A model generated the notes under the pieces. That model did not search any database and had not been told where the DNA came from. It saw only the letters and a program-made list of their open reading frames with translations. From NCBI GenBank assembly GCA_907163375.1, contig CAJQUW010003174.1, forward strand, positions 124,001-188,000: a DNA stretch of 64,000 nucleotides, written 5' to 3'. Both the position numbers and the translations under genes were made by a program. Source of the stretch: Prostheceraeus crozeri. Its lineage: Eukaryota; Platyhelminthes; Polycladida; Euryleptidae. Shown here piece after piece: positions 30,901 to 42,640 of the stretch; the stretch's first letter is position 1; every line of letters begins with the position of its first letter.

Positions 30901-33635
30901 CCATTAACCGGCAACTGTAGAAGCATTCGGACTTACTCGATACAAAGTTGGAATCTGCGGTAATTTGATGTACTAAATAATATATTTTCGTCCCAAAGAT
31001 GACTTCACTTACGGTGATCGATTTTCAGACTGATCTAAAAATATATCGCTGCCGGAGAGCGAAGAATTATCACAATATACATATTTTTGGACTGCACGAC
31101 TTCTTATGGAAGTTTTCATGGACTTTTAATCTAAATAACATAATACATTTTTGTGAGTCACTGCACTACTATTTTGTACTATATAAGTAGTATTTGAATA
31201 ACATTATTTGAATATCAAAAAGCTACTTTATGACCTCAAAACGTATGATCTTCTTGATATTTGTATGTCATTGATAAAAGGGGAAAACTGCACCTTGCAG
31301 AAAAAAGCCGTGAGTGATGCGAAATGATGTGAAAGATATACTCGTTTTTTTACAATATTTTGATTAAAGAAGTTATACGAGCAGAGCAATATATATATAT
31401 AGGGCATTACATAATAGCTAGCGTCTTTCACACTTATAACAGTTTAGAGAAGCGTACCTCTTACAGAAGTGAGATGCCCTTTTTCAAAGCTCTTACTCTT
31501 GAACAAGCTGTGGCACTCATCGAAGATTTAGATGACGAGGAATATGATGCTGTAGATGTAGCTGTACTGCCACCTGAGAACAATGCTGATAGCGACGTAG
31601 ACGAAGTCAACGAAGATGATGTTGGAAATATCGCAGAGGTCTGCGATGTACCCGGAACACTAGAAATTCGAACATCCCCAACCAATGATGAACCAAACGA
31701 AACAATGGAAAACGATGAAGAAGACGAGCTTTGTCGACCAGAGTGGATCGAAGCTGCAGATCCTATTTGGCAAAAATCTAAAAGTCTATACACCCAACTT
31801 TCTTCCGAAGAAAATCATCATGATAGGAAGATGACAGCAAAGAAGGAAGAACTAGATGGATTATCTCCAATTGAACTTTTCGAGAAAATGTTTGACAACC
31901 GCTGCGTGGATTTACTGGTAACAGAGACAAATCGATATGCAACTCAACGAAATGAAACGAAATTTCATGTGAAAGCAGCTGAAATCAAGGCTTTTGTTGG
32001 AATTATACTTTTTACAGGGTATCATCGATTACCATCACAAGAGCATTATTGGTCTTTAGATCCCGATCTCCAAGTACCGCTAGCTTGCGAATGCATGCCT
32101 GTCAAAGCGTTTCTGGCAATCAAACGATTCATTCATTGCAATGATAATGACCTTCTCATAGATCCAATCAATAAAGCAGATAGATCATTCAAAATTAAAC
32201 CATTATTTGATCTTCTCAACGAAAATTTCAAGAATTTCGGCTTTTTCAGCAAATATCTGTCAATTGATGAAATGATCATAAAATATTTTGGGCACCATGA
32301 ACTAAAGCAGTTTATACGCGGAAAGCCGATCCGTTTTGGTTATAAGCTGTGGGCCTTGTGTAGCGATAATGGTTACGTCTACGACTTCTTCCTTTACCAA
32401 GGAAAGGAAACAGATGCCAAACTGTGCAAGATTCCAATGGGCGGAAGGGTCGTTTTGCAACTTGCGTCAAAAATCGATCATCCTCAAGGGAAAGAACTTT
32501 TCTTTGACAATCTATTCACCAGTCCGTCTCTTTTGGTCACGCTTACAAAAATGGGCTTCAGGGCCAGTGGGACAATACACGCTAACCGAACAAAGAGGGC
32601 CCCTTCTCCTCAAATAAGGAGATGAAGCAAAGAGGATCAACTCATCAGACGTTTGACAAAGCCAACCAACTTCTCTTTATTAAGTGGAGCGATAATAACT
32701 TTGTTCACATAGCCACAAATTACTCCTCAGTCGAGCCGAAGGTCAAGGTTGCACGTTACAGTCGAACAGAAAAGAAAAAACTTGATATTGAAATGCCCCA
32801 CGCAATTGCCGAGTACAATCGTCATATGGGAGGTGTTGTTCATCACGATTGGCTGGCATCTCATTATGCAATTGGCATACGAAGCAAGAAATGGTACTTC
32901 CCTCTATTGATGCGAAGTATACAGATGGCCCTTGTGAACGCATCGATCATTCACAGAGAAATAGTGGACAAGAAGGAGCAGCTTTCACTTCTTGAATTTA
33001 CGAGAAATGTTGCCGTATCGTATATGAAATTGACTTATGGGCAGCCATCTGTGCTTTCTAGACATCGGGCAAGTCACATCACGGGAGTCGCAAGCTCAAC
33101 TATTGATTTTCGATTTGATGGTATCGATCATCATATACTGATGCGTTCCAATCAACGGCATTGTCAGGGACAGAACTGTAGATCTCGACCATTGTCATAC
33201 TGTGGAAAATGTGACATAACTCTCTGCAAGCGTTGCTTTATTCCCTACCATAGACGATAACATAATGTGCATTTAAATCACTGCAAATAATTACTCTTTA
33301 GAGCCAGACTAAAATAATTCAACGCTGTATAACTATACGGTCTGGTCATTTATGCAATAAAAAATAAACACAGGATGAAAAAATGACGAAATTGCATATT
33401 TTGATATTCAGTGTGCTGTAGATAAGAAATTATAAAAAAATATAGAAAAAATCAAATAATTAATCACCTGATGCCTATGATTAGAGGGTTGAATCGCATT
33501 GTTTAGATCCATATTCTGTTTTATAACGCTATATTAAAAGAAATATACCAAAATTGTATCTTAAATATTGAATACATAACGAATACCTGCTCCTATGTAC
33601 AATGATCTATTTATATGCCGCTGCCGGTTAATGGG
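30901..33635 (+). mobile_element. piggyBac-like transposon, nearly full length
   Basis: Inverted ends CCATTAACCGGCAACTG (left) and the inverse of CCCATTAACCGGCAGC (right). The right end is followed by TTAA at 33636-33639; the left flank reads TCAAG, so the left TTAA has decayed or shifted. The interior encodes an almost complete piggyBac transposase (31474-33260). It lies just inside the right arm of the large inverted repeat. Confidence 0.85.
31474..33260 (+). pseudogene. piggyBac transposase, one frameshift and one catalytic change
   Basis: About 595 codons from the ATG at 31474 (MPFFKALTLEQ), close to the 594-residue Trichoplusia ni enzyme. An acidic N-terminal region is followed by SIDEMIIKYFG (first Asp, about 32262), ELFFDNLFTS (second Asp, about 32500), and YNRHMGGVVHHDWL (about 32820), where the third catalytic Asp of MGGVD is replaced by Val (the D450 equivalent remains). 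The C terminus holds the zinc domain HCQGQNC..CGKC..CKRCF..H (about 33160-33250). A frameshift near 32590-32610 divides the gene into two frames. An AG acceptor-like TCTTACAG lies just before the start, so an upstream non-coding or short exon is possible. Loss of the catalytic Asp makes the enzyme inactive even apart from the frameshift. Confidence 0.88.
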
Positions 33636-34153
33636 TTAATCAATTTTCATCACTAAATTTATGTTATATTTCTTGAATAATAATGTGGGCGGACACACGG
33701 CCATCTTTTGAAGCTAATCCTGATCATTGTCTTCGATTTTGTTATTTTGCTCTTCTGTGGCAGATGTGGTTCGTGATATTATCACTTAAGAAAATACTCT
33801 TTGAGGCTGAGCATAGAAGAAATAGCAACCCGTCGAAATGCTAGTTTAGTAAATAAACATAGCCTCTGTAAGGTCGTCATGACACGGAGGATTTGTAAAA
33901 TATTGTTTTTCTTTCTGCATTCCTATCATGATCAGTGAAATCTGAGGCAATTTCTCCAAAACTGTAGAAATTTGCATTCTCACATGTGGTACTGGGTCTC
34001 AAACTCGAGTTCATTAAATAAAATCGAAACTGCATACACATTGGGGATTAAATTAATACTGAGTTTCATTTCTACCTGCCATGCGTACTCCATGATTGGA
34101 AGATAGATTTGTAAATGCCGTTTACGGATAGCATTGATGGGAGATTTTTAGGA

Positions 34154-34825
34154 CACTGTAAACTGTAAACAGCCACTTATCGGACAATTTGTGAGCCGCA
34201 TCTGTATTTTGGTACTTACTGCGTATTGTCAGACAAATTTCCTGCTTGTCAGACAATTTTTGTCTCATCGCACGAACTAATTTACATTATTGCGTTTACT
34301 GCCTATCATGCTACTTATGACTAATATATACACTTTTATTGAAATTGGATGGTATCTTTGATAATTTTCAATTATAGAATATACAAAGTTGTAAATAAGT
34401 AGGGTTCTTTGTATGCACCTTGAGGCATGGCAATAACAGGTCTGGATATTTGACGTATTGATGCCATCTTTTAATTCTGTTTTTACAATGTTTTTTACAG
34501 CTTTTAAGGGTGTATATACTTCCCTAAAGTTGACGTTGACACAGCAGACTTGTAAAGTATCAGAGTTGTTCATAATGCGAGTGTGAATGAGTGGAGCAGA
34601 GTTAGAACCTATGTGATTAGGAGTGACTAGTTGCCATTAGCTGATGTTGAATAGTTTGATCATATTTAAGCACTTTGAGTTTGAGAGACAATACTTCTAG
34701 AAAAGTAGACAGAATTGTGTGATATTTTGGCGAATAATTGTCTCATCGTGTCTGCTTTGAACAGCCACTTTTGGTTGTTCATTGTCTCATGATGTCTGTT
34801 ATTTGGCTGATTACAGTTTACAGTG
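34154..34825 (-). mobile_element. CACTGTAAACTG MITE, copy C
   Basis: Counterpart of copy A within the right arm, with the same flanks in inverse orientation (CATCTACACTG.. side at 34826-34832), showing it was copied with the arm. It has a small internal deletion relative to A and B. Confidence 0.75.
34277..34573 (-). CDS. 98-codon open frame in MITE copy C, function unknown
   Basis: Same frame as 3670-3966, differing at three or so residues (for example Val to Gly in KDVINT and Gly to Arg in YQGYH). No domain recognised. Confidence 0.2.
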   Translation of the reverse strand: MNNSDTLQVCCVNVNFREVYTPLKAVKNIVKTELKDGINTSNIQTCYCHASRCIQRTLLIYNFVYSIIENYQRYHPISIKVYILVISSMIGSKRNNVN

Positions 34826-36418
34826 TAGATGTTTTGTTTCACTTTTATGACGATATATTTTTTTGCTTTAGGATTCTGAGGGTTCCATTTCTATATATAT
34901 ATTTTCATCAGCTCTACAGCGCATCTGCAGCGCTGTCTTTGAACTTAATGAGGGCCCAACCTTCAGAAATTCAAAAGTAAACAATAATTATTTGATGAGT
35001 GACATTATTTTTCATACTTGATTTTGAATTTTAGGGGAAAATTTTGTCGCACTTTGAAATTTTATTTTTAAGCCGTTCTGAATCGGCTCAGTCATCTCAG
35101 AGCAGTATAGAGAGAGAATTTCTGTAATTGTTGATTTCAAGCATTGGTTCTCACGGACTTGTGATTCCCTGTTACATACCTGAATTTTTAATAACTCTGG
35201 AGGGACAGATTTGATCAGAATGAAAAGAAAAATGGGCTTAGAATAGCATCATTTTGTTAGATGTCATGCATCATGGATAATCATCACATGCTATAAAATG
35301 CGCTGAAAACGCTTCATTTCCGCATTATTTGCTCTAGCAAAATCGGTGAGTAAGCCGCTGAATAAAGATCACTTCCACAACAGAGCATCTTGTTTGACAG
35401 TTTCATTCAACGGCTTGCAATCTATTTGCAGAGCTCTGTGCGACATATGAATGCAGACGCCGAATCTCAAAGCTTCAGAGAAGGTTTTACCAATTAATCC
35501 CTTGATATTCGATAGAAATTAATCGCGGATATCATTCCTCTAGCTAGGCATCGCGTCAAAGCTGCAAAGATTTCACATTTTCACATTACAAATTCATCTA
35601 TGATAAGATATCATTTTGCTGCAATGTTTGATGGCAAAGAGACTTGAAATTTATTTTTTAAAAGCTTCCGTTTCTTTCTGCTTTCATAACAATGCTACAT
35701 GACTATTGGCGTTCATTTTATGTCATGAACTGCCTTGAGGATAGCTCTCAGACAAATTTGACGAATTGTTTATTACAAACAGATAATGACATGATTGAGA
35801 AGCCATAAGCAATGAAAATTTACTTTGTATTTTGCCTGGGGAATTTGGAATCAGTGATTTAATGAGGAATTATTGAAGAATATTGCTCAAGTGAGTTCGA
35901 TGACTCGCGCACTGTAGATAGTATTCCTTCAGTCCTTAGGGATTTTGAGATTATTTGCAATTACTAACCAGGACACTCATGAAGAATGCGACTGTAAATG
36001 TGGAGAAGAAACTAACGCTAAATACATAATGCTGTGTGGGCAGATACTATACTTGAGGTGTTTTAATACACTTCAAGTTTGGTTTTAATCAAGTATTCCC
36101 TAATTTGCAAGAATCAACAAAATACGGAAGAGGTTGAAGCGGAATAGCAGGGCGTGCAATAAGTTAGGGCCACCAACAGCCTAGTGCTCTCTAAGCCAAT
36201 GACAGATCATCAAAAAGTTGAAATGAAAAGAAAAAATAGCTCTCTTCGACTGATTTGCGATGTTATCAAATCAAAAAATGAAAAACTCACTTTTTTACCT
36301 TAGAATTAGTCATGAGTTTACGGTTTTCTTTTCATTACGATATTATTGACTGATGAATTTCAAATAGGCATATTATCAGGAAGTCTCTCAACCGATTTAT
36401 GCGAGATAGAAAAAATGG

Positions 36419-36925
36419 CTTCGGTACACTGTTATTCATGAATTCCTAAATTAGTAGTAGAAAGATTAACCCTAGCAAGCTCAGAAGGTGACATGCCACG
36501 TGTAATTACGGAGCACCCAAACATCCGTGGTTAAAGACATTCTATTCTTCTACGTGCGTGCATACGCGCTGCACTAAGAGTCAGAAATCACTTGATATGA
36601 TGCTGTTAAAACATGGGGGAAGCTTATGAATACGCGCGGGCGAGCTTTGTAGTTTACGCGTCGTCTGCGGTTGTCCTTGTTGCCGCTTGAACCACGGATG
36701 AACCGCAAAGCATGTTCTGCCTTCCCTGAGCATGAAATTGAGACCCTATCACATTGTTTAGCCTCTGATACATGCAGACACATGAAATGCAATTGATATC
36801 CATGTTCTTTTGAATCAACGCGTCACGTGATCTTCAACAATCAAAATAGCGTGATTTCATTGAATCGATTGCTATGTGAGTTTTCATGGAACAGCGTTTT
36901 CCTGAGGCAGCACAGAAGTGGTTAA
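36419..36925. other. Stretch outside the right arm
   Basis: Immediately outside the arm is TACACTGTTATTCATGAATT, which resembles the end of the AGTAC-rich repeat family (CACTGTTACTCAT). Otherwise nothing is recognised. Confidence 0.35.
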
Positions 36926-37374
36926 TTGATTGTTCATGTCAGCCCCTGTTGCTATCACGGCGGCGGTTCCTTTACAGCTAACGACTCGCGGTCACTTCTT
37001 AGGAAAGTTGATATTTTGGCGACCAACTGTCCACTTGGATGTCTTCCGTTTGTTAAAGCATTTCGGAGTTTGAATAGTGTCGTGGCCAGCTGTTTCTCTT
37101 TCACGCTCGAGGACAAAATCCGTGAGTTCCGTGACGACTACCTCTCGGCCTTACTGTGACACCTAAGATTCACGCAATTTTTCACTACGTGAGAGAATTT
37201 TGCCTCTCAAAACATGAAGGACTGGGAAAGTACTGCGAACAAAGCTCAGAATCCGTTCACAGGAACTTCAACGATTTCTGGCAAAATTACAAAATGAAAG
37301 ACTGTGACAAATTAAATAACAGAAACAGACTTCTCAGAGCCGTTTTGGCTTACAGTGGACGTCATCACATATGA
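36926..37374 (+). pseudogene. RAG1/Transib-like transposase, C-terminal fragment
   Basis: Plus-strand fragment of about 150 codons. It begins with YHGGGSFTANDSRSLL, equivalent to YHGKAFEG of element 1, continues to TPKIHAIFHYV (H-x3-H zinc pair) and GLGKYCEQSSESVHRNF (catalytic Glu motif), and ends SGRHHI with a stop at 37374. A frameshift near 37130-37155 separates the two halves. The upstream core with both Asp motifs is absent, and no terminal repeats are evident. It is a third member of the group at 5148-8711 and 20262-24295, closer in motif wording to element 1. Confidence 0.75.
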
Positions 37375-37632
37375 TTTTGATTGAAATTTGTTTTTCTCAG
37401 ATAAATATGTTGTTGGAAAAATAACTTTGTTTTTATTGAATAATAGAAAGGTTTTGAAAGCATAAATATGAGTATAAAACGAATGTCCTAATGAATAAAT
37501 TCGGAATCAATGTATAAAATAGAATTGCACTTAATACCTCTACCGGACAGATTATCTCATGATTTGAATATTTGATCAGCGATTATAAAGTGCGGCCTAT
37601 TTTTTGTAATTAAATGCATGTAGCAATAGGAA

Positions 37633-37900
37633 CATAGCAAGAAAAGACGTCGATGAAAGTTCTTTCTGATGCCAGATTTGAACTCAGCACTATCGAATTA
37701 CCCCAAAACCGTTTAGAAACCACATGGGAAATTTTCTAGCTGCAAATAATTAATCGGTTTCGTTTTCGACGGCCGCCATTTTGTTTTTTTGCATATAGCA
37801 AAGAAAGACGTCGTTGAAAGATTTTTTTTGATGTCAGATTTGAACTCGGCCTCATCGAATTACCCCAAAACCTCTGAGAAACCTTATGGGAAATTTTCAA
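37633..37900. repeat. Imperfect tandem duplication, about 106 bp, 159-bp spacing
   Basis: Two copies (37633-37738 and 37792-37900) share CATAGCAA, AAAGACGTCG, CAGATTTGAACTC and TCGAATTACCCCAAAACC. The inverse strand holds GAGTTCAAATCTG, which resembles a tRNA B box, so these may be tRNA-derived SINE pieces on the minus strand. Confidence 0.6.
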
Positions 37901-38127
37901 GTTAAACCCGCACGTTCCGACTCACCGTGGCAAAGTCTTTATAACAGGACTGCTGACAGATGTTGCAGCAATGTCACGCATAGCCACGGATGTTTAGGGT
38001 CATTGTAATTACGCCTGAATTACGCGTAATTGAGCGTGGTGTGACACCTAGTGCGGTATCTAGAAAAGTCCTCAACAAGTGATAGGCTTTAATTAATGTA
38101 AAGAATTTTTGATCCAATAATTTCATC

Positions 38128-38333
38128 ATTTCAGATTTCAGTGTTTTGATAGAGGAGTAATCGGACGAACGCCATTCGATGAAGATGCACGATAGCAGTA
38201 AATTGGCTCCGAAATTTGGTTACAAGTAAGTACTAGAAGGAGTACTGAACCTGAGTACCAACTTTGCGACTAAGAGATGAGTCCCAAAATCTAGAACTCT
38301 TCCGTATTTATACAGGACTTAATGATTAACAGT
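38128..38333 (+). repeat. Dispersed repeat with AGTAC-rich element, copy 2
   Basis: Positions 38128-38204 match the inverse of 49163-49250 (TTTCAGTGTTTTGATAGAGG). Positions 38205-38333 match the AGTAC-rich family and end in ATGATTAACAGTG. In the 49-kb copy the AGTAC-rich element starts TACACTGTTACTCATT at the same junction. Confidence 0.55.
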
Positions 38334-38339
38334 GCAAGG

Positions 38340-39716
38340 CAATCGGGACTTTACTACACCTAACTGTATTTGTCCGGAGAGCCTCGTAGACATTTTTGAT
38401 ATTGCTTAAAAATTATGCCACTTAGCTCTTAGAACTTAGTTTCTGCGCATTTATGACAAGCAACCCAAATTTAATCTCACTTGGCCCATCTATTGGAGCT
38501 TAAAAAATTAAACTTCAAGAAAAGCACTTCTTTGAAATCGAGAATTTTTTCTTGCAACACTAAGCAGATTTATCAAATTAAATCACTTGTAGACAATTGA
38601 GTGTACACTTGAAGTTACAATTAACATGATCATCCACCCACGAATGTATCTATGTAATTATTGCATGAAAAATGGTAGTAAGATTCAACCACTACTCATT
38701 AGAGTTTTATGAGTAGGGCAACCCAAGTACTTTAAAGCTTCGTAAAGCATCGTAAAGCATCATCAAGCACGATAAAGTCACGTGATTTAAAAATAGCACC
38801 ATAAATTGATGCTTTGAATTGAAAATGTTTTTTGGAAGCATCGCATTTTGCTTGTGAACTGATTTTTCCATCATAATAAACGATCGATGAAATTTGCCGA
38901 AAATCGATTGCACGTGAATTCTTTGTCCGTTGCATGATATGATTTATCCGACTGCGCACGCTGTATGACTGTTGCAGGGAGTGCTTTAAAATTGCTTTAC
39001 CCAATTAGCTTCTCGTAGACTGCGTTAGGCATCTATAGACACAACTCTGGTAGGTAAATCGAATTTTCTGAAGTCAAATTTCAATTCCTTGACCGGTTGG
39101 CCAGTTATGATCTAGGCAGAAAGGAATTCTTTTCAACAACTACCACGCACGGGTGAACAATGAGGAGAATAATGCAGCCATGATGGCAGTGTACGTCATG
39201 GATAGTTACAGAAGTGTTGTCCTCTGGTAACTGAACACTCACGCAAGTGCCTGCATGACGTCGCAGGAGGCTAATCGTTCTAATGCACAAATGTACGTAT
39301 AATGCACCGTACATATTTATATGAAGACTGAGGCGTGAACCAGCATCTACTTTTGTACAAGTATCGACCTCTAAGTTAAAGGATTATTGAGAAGCATGTC
39401 ATCTTTAAGAGACAATTTTCAAACATTCAGCTGCTTTATCACATTCTAGGAAATAATAAGATTAATTTCGAATTGAAAATTTGTACGTAGATGTGACGTC
39501 TATGAATGGCACATGCTATTATTTAATTCACAACTATGCAGTTGCTTGTTTATTTGGGGTTGGCGTAGTCTGTCAGTGTGCAATGCACATGTCAAGGATC
39601 ACTCAAAAATCACTGTCAAGGACGAATCTCCTTTTCCCCCATTACTTCGCTTCGCTTCGCGCACTGTGTTGTAAGTCGAATGAGCTTCGTAGCAAGAAAA
39701 GCTCGTGCTTAGGCTC
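38340..39716. other. Stretch without recognisable features
   Basis: Short open frames only. A small repeat of CGTAAAGCATCGTAAAGCATC occurs near 38740. Nothing is assigned. Confidence 0.4.
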
Positions 39717-39720
39717 TTAA

Positions 39721-41435
39721 CCTATTCATGCGCACATGTAGAAATAAGGACAACACATGGAATTCCTTCTAGCATTTTATCGAATTGAACCCAATTACGA
39801 AGCAAACCAAATTTCATCGCAATCGAATTGATAGTTTTTGAGGATTTGAATGTATGTTATAACATTGTGCATTATTGTTAACAAATCGTGTTGGAAAAGA
39901 TGAAAAGAATCTTATTTTCAAATGACCAGAATTTAATCATTCGGACAGAGCATAACAATTACAAGTCTACTTTGTATGGAAATACTCATAGCATAGATTT
40001 GGATGCAAAGTACTTCATCATTGATAAGCCACTCATACGAGCGTATTCATATGAATATGTGCGATCCATATCCACAACTCGCCAATGCAACGTGTCTACT
40101 GTTCTCCGCTTGGATGCTGGCCCTTGGTTTGCCGTGTCCATGGTAACCTGCTCGTCTGGCGCATGAAGGTGAACTTGTACAGGAGCATCCAATTGAGGCC
40201 GCGACAAATGTTGGATAGATGGGCTTTCTTCGTCTTTAAATTCATATGCAGATCCCAATCAATCGCAAGGTGGTTCCAATTACATCAATCACTATTCGCT
40301 ATCGCTCCATTCAGCTCGTACTCTGCGTTGAAGTCATTGCGTCGCTCAATCTGGAATCGAATACATGTATTTAGCAGTATCAAGTCATTTCAGACATCCA
40401 TTGTTTCGTCACATCTAACGACACAAGAACATCTCATACCTTTTACTAATATCAGGAGTGTGATTTGGAATGAATCTGACTCATGGGTTTGTCTGTCTTA
40501 TTCTCTAATTCGAAAGCAATTAACAGTCGTACATTAGAAGGTCATCAAAAGCAGCAGCAGATGTTTGGCAGGGCACTTTGTACTTCGCGCGTCACAGCGA
40601 ATCAGTAAATATCTGCAGCTACTCTACATGCGTGATGTGATAGCTCTGTGGTAGGGAGTTGGCCATCCAAGTATAAGGTTCTGAGCTCGCCGGTCAATGG
40701 TGACATTTTTTTCGCTCGTGATATAGCTCAAAATATGATTTAGCGGATGTATTGAGTCTCAAGAATCTTCACATTTTGTTCATGCTGTCGCCGTAGAGAT
40801 GTACATACCTTCTTACGTTTACTTCACGCTACGTTTTGCATGATTTTGTTTTCTCTGTAGTTAACGATAATTCTAGAGTAGATTATTCCAGCCATATTAT
40901 CATAAGTATATTGAAGATCTACATCCTTTTTTAGAAGAAAATGCAATCGTTCTTCATCCTTGATGTAAGAATCATGTTACACGGTAAAATCAACTAGCAT
41001 TCTCCAACACCATTTTCTATCTAAAGTTTACAGATTTACGCAATGTATGTTTAAACAGCATTTTTATTTTACATGACCTTTTTGTAATAAGACTATCTTC
41101 AATCGTCATCTATTCAATGCTGCAGTAAAACTATGGTCATCGCACAACTAATGCGTATCGATAAAGAAAATATAAATCAGGGAACTTACCTCTGCAGAGC
41201 ATCCAACTTTGCCTTCCGAGACATTTTGAAAATTTGAAATTTCGTCCAAACAGATCAGGCTTTATAATCAAGCTATTCAAGCAAACAGCCATGTTTCATC
41301 ACAGATTTCTTAAATTAGTTCATGAACAATAATTTGATATCGTATTAAGTCTTTATATGCAATGCATTCAAAATGACAGTTGAATATTAAGTAGTACGTA
41401 TTTGTATGTTGTAACATACATTGCGCATGAATGGG
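39721..41435 (-). mobile_element. Non-autonomous piggyBac-like element with TTAA flanks
   Basis: TTAA at 39717-39720 and 41436-41439 flanks inverted ends CCTATTCATGCGCACATGTA and (inverted) CCCATTCATGCGCAATGTAT. The minus strand carries a plausible short first exon, MSRKAKLDALQR followed by the donor GTAAGT (about 41225-41185), and further downstream acidic and polar frames without catalytic motifs. It looks like a deletion derivative that kept only the N-terminal exons of a piggyBac gene. Confidence 0.75.
40630..40712 (+). repeat. tRNA-derived SINE-like segment
   Basis: An A-box-like TAGCTCTGTGGTAGGG (about 40640-40655) is followed 21 bases later by a B-box-like GGTTCTGAGCTCG (about 40677-40689), the spacing of an internal RNA polymerase III promoter. 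It lies inside the piggyBac-like element at 39721-41435. No functional tRNA fold is claimed. Confidence 0.5.
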
Positions 41436-41889
41436 TTAATTTAATTAACTGCTTTACGCTTTGTTTTGTATGCGATGATATCACATTATTCAAGCAAAAT
41501 AGTAGTTATTGTTTTGCCATTTGTAGGTCTATTGTTTATTGCGCTACGTAGTTTTCAGCTCAATGCATAGTTTGTACGTAATTTAGAGCAAATTGGAATG
41601 CTCAGAGATCAGCAAGCTATATATTTTCACACCTTATTTCTGATTTTTGGAGCCCTAATGTGGCAATATTTCAAATAAAAATATGCTTTAATGGAAATAA
41701 TACATATTAATCCAATCTACACCAATAAACTACAGTCCGTTTCATAAAAAGTGGATCATCCTAAAATTTGACTAAATAAAACATAAGTATGATACAGAAA
41801 GCATTTTTCATGTTATTTCATGTCCCTAATATATTTAAATGTCCTTATATAATCTGATAAGCTATGATACAGTAACAGTTCTTAAGAAG

Positions 41890-42640
41890 CTAATATTTTG
41901 TGGCCCTACCCTTATTGTCAATGACCTTACCGATTCGTCTAGGCATTGATTCGATGATATCGTTGATTTTTGACTGATCTAACTTTCTCCACTCTCTTTT
42001 TAACAGTGACGTAAGTTGTGATACGCCATCTGTACACTCTAAACCAGCAACTCCTAAATCACACACTAAAGCAAGACACTATTCGTAACTAATAGAAAAA
42101 TCCTAAAGCAAAGCGTTTTAGAAGGCTAGCGCACTAGGGTTATTGTTCTCTTTAGTATGTCAACATTCTATTTCACGCAACCTCCTAAAATTCTAGTGTG
42201 TGGCGCTTTAGGATGCTTGTTTCTTCGATTTTGGGAGGTGCTGGTTTACAGTGTAGGTAGCAGTGAACGACGAACGTTACGTTTTAGAATACTCCATGCA
42301 TTTTCTATGGGATTCAGATCAGGAGAACGAGGTGGCCAAGATAATGTCCTAAGCCCTAATTGAGACTTGCATAAGTTGACTCTACTACTCCTGTGACACG
42401 TAGCATTATCATCCATAAATAACCAAGTCGATGGATCACCAAGTTGATCTGTCATTTGGCCAATGTTCATTCGTAAAACATTCACATAGCGTTCAGAATT
42501 CATGGTTCCTTGCTGTATGTGAAGTTCAGAGCTGCCATTGGTCCAAATTCCAGCCCAAATCAGTAGAGTCGCACCACCTAGTACCCGGGGACGATGTAAA
42601 TGTCTCGGAATATCCTGATCAGATTATCATCATTGTGCCA
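41890..42640 (-). pseudogene. Tc1 transposase, C-terminal DDE part split by a MITE
   Basis: Minus-strand reading from about 42640: LIWAGIWTNGSSELH, then FMDDNATCHRS (second catalytic Asp) and WPPRSPDLNPIENAW, which contains the final Glu of the DD34E triad, then RNVRRSLLPT. Here the 219-bp MITE intervenes. Beyond it the frame resumes as DGVSQLTSLLKREW and ends ESMPRRIGKVIDNKG with stop at 41890. The first Asp and the DNA-binding domain are not recognised. Tc1 enzymes insert at TA by cut and paste. Confidence 0.85.
42035..42253. mobile_element. 219-bp MITE inside the Tc1 transposase
   Basis: Ends CACTCTAAACCAGCA and the inverse of CACTGTAAACCAGCA, TA on both sides. The interior has CTCCTAAA near both ends. 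It interrupts the Tc1 reading frame, so it is younger than the Tc1 insertion. Confidence 0.8.

Larger units (their letters stand above)
33838..36418 (-). repeat. Right arm of the 2.6-kb inverted repeat
   Basis: Reverse complement of 1808-4405, ending GCGAGATAGAAAAAATGG at 36418. It contains MITE copy C at the position equivalent to copy A. Differences from the left arm are scattered single bases and small indels, for example a shortened GACAATTGCAACAGACAAC tract in the MITE. The outside flank (CTTCGGTACACTG) does not match the left outside flank. Confidence 0.85.

Noticed and set aside
1808-36418. Giant element as a Polinton-type virus-like element
   Set aside because: No polymerase B, integrase, protease or capsid-like frame was recognised, and no 6-bp target duplication is visible at the outer ends.
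36419-38333. A CACTGTTA-ended element enclosing the third RAG1-like fragment (ends at 36426 and 38333)
   Set aside because: The tips are similar, but no target duplication matches and the right tip is better explained by the AGTAC-rich repeat family.
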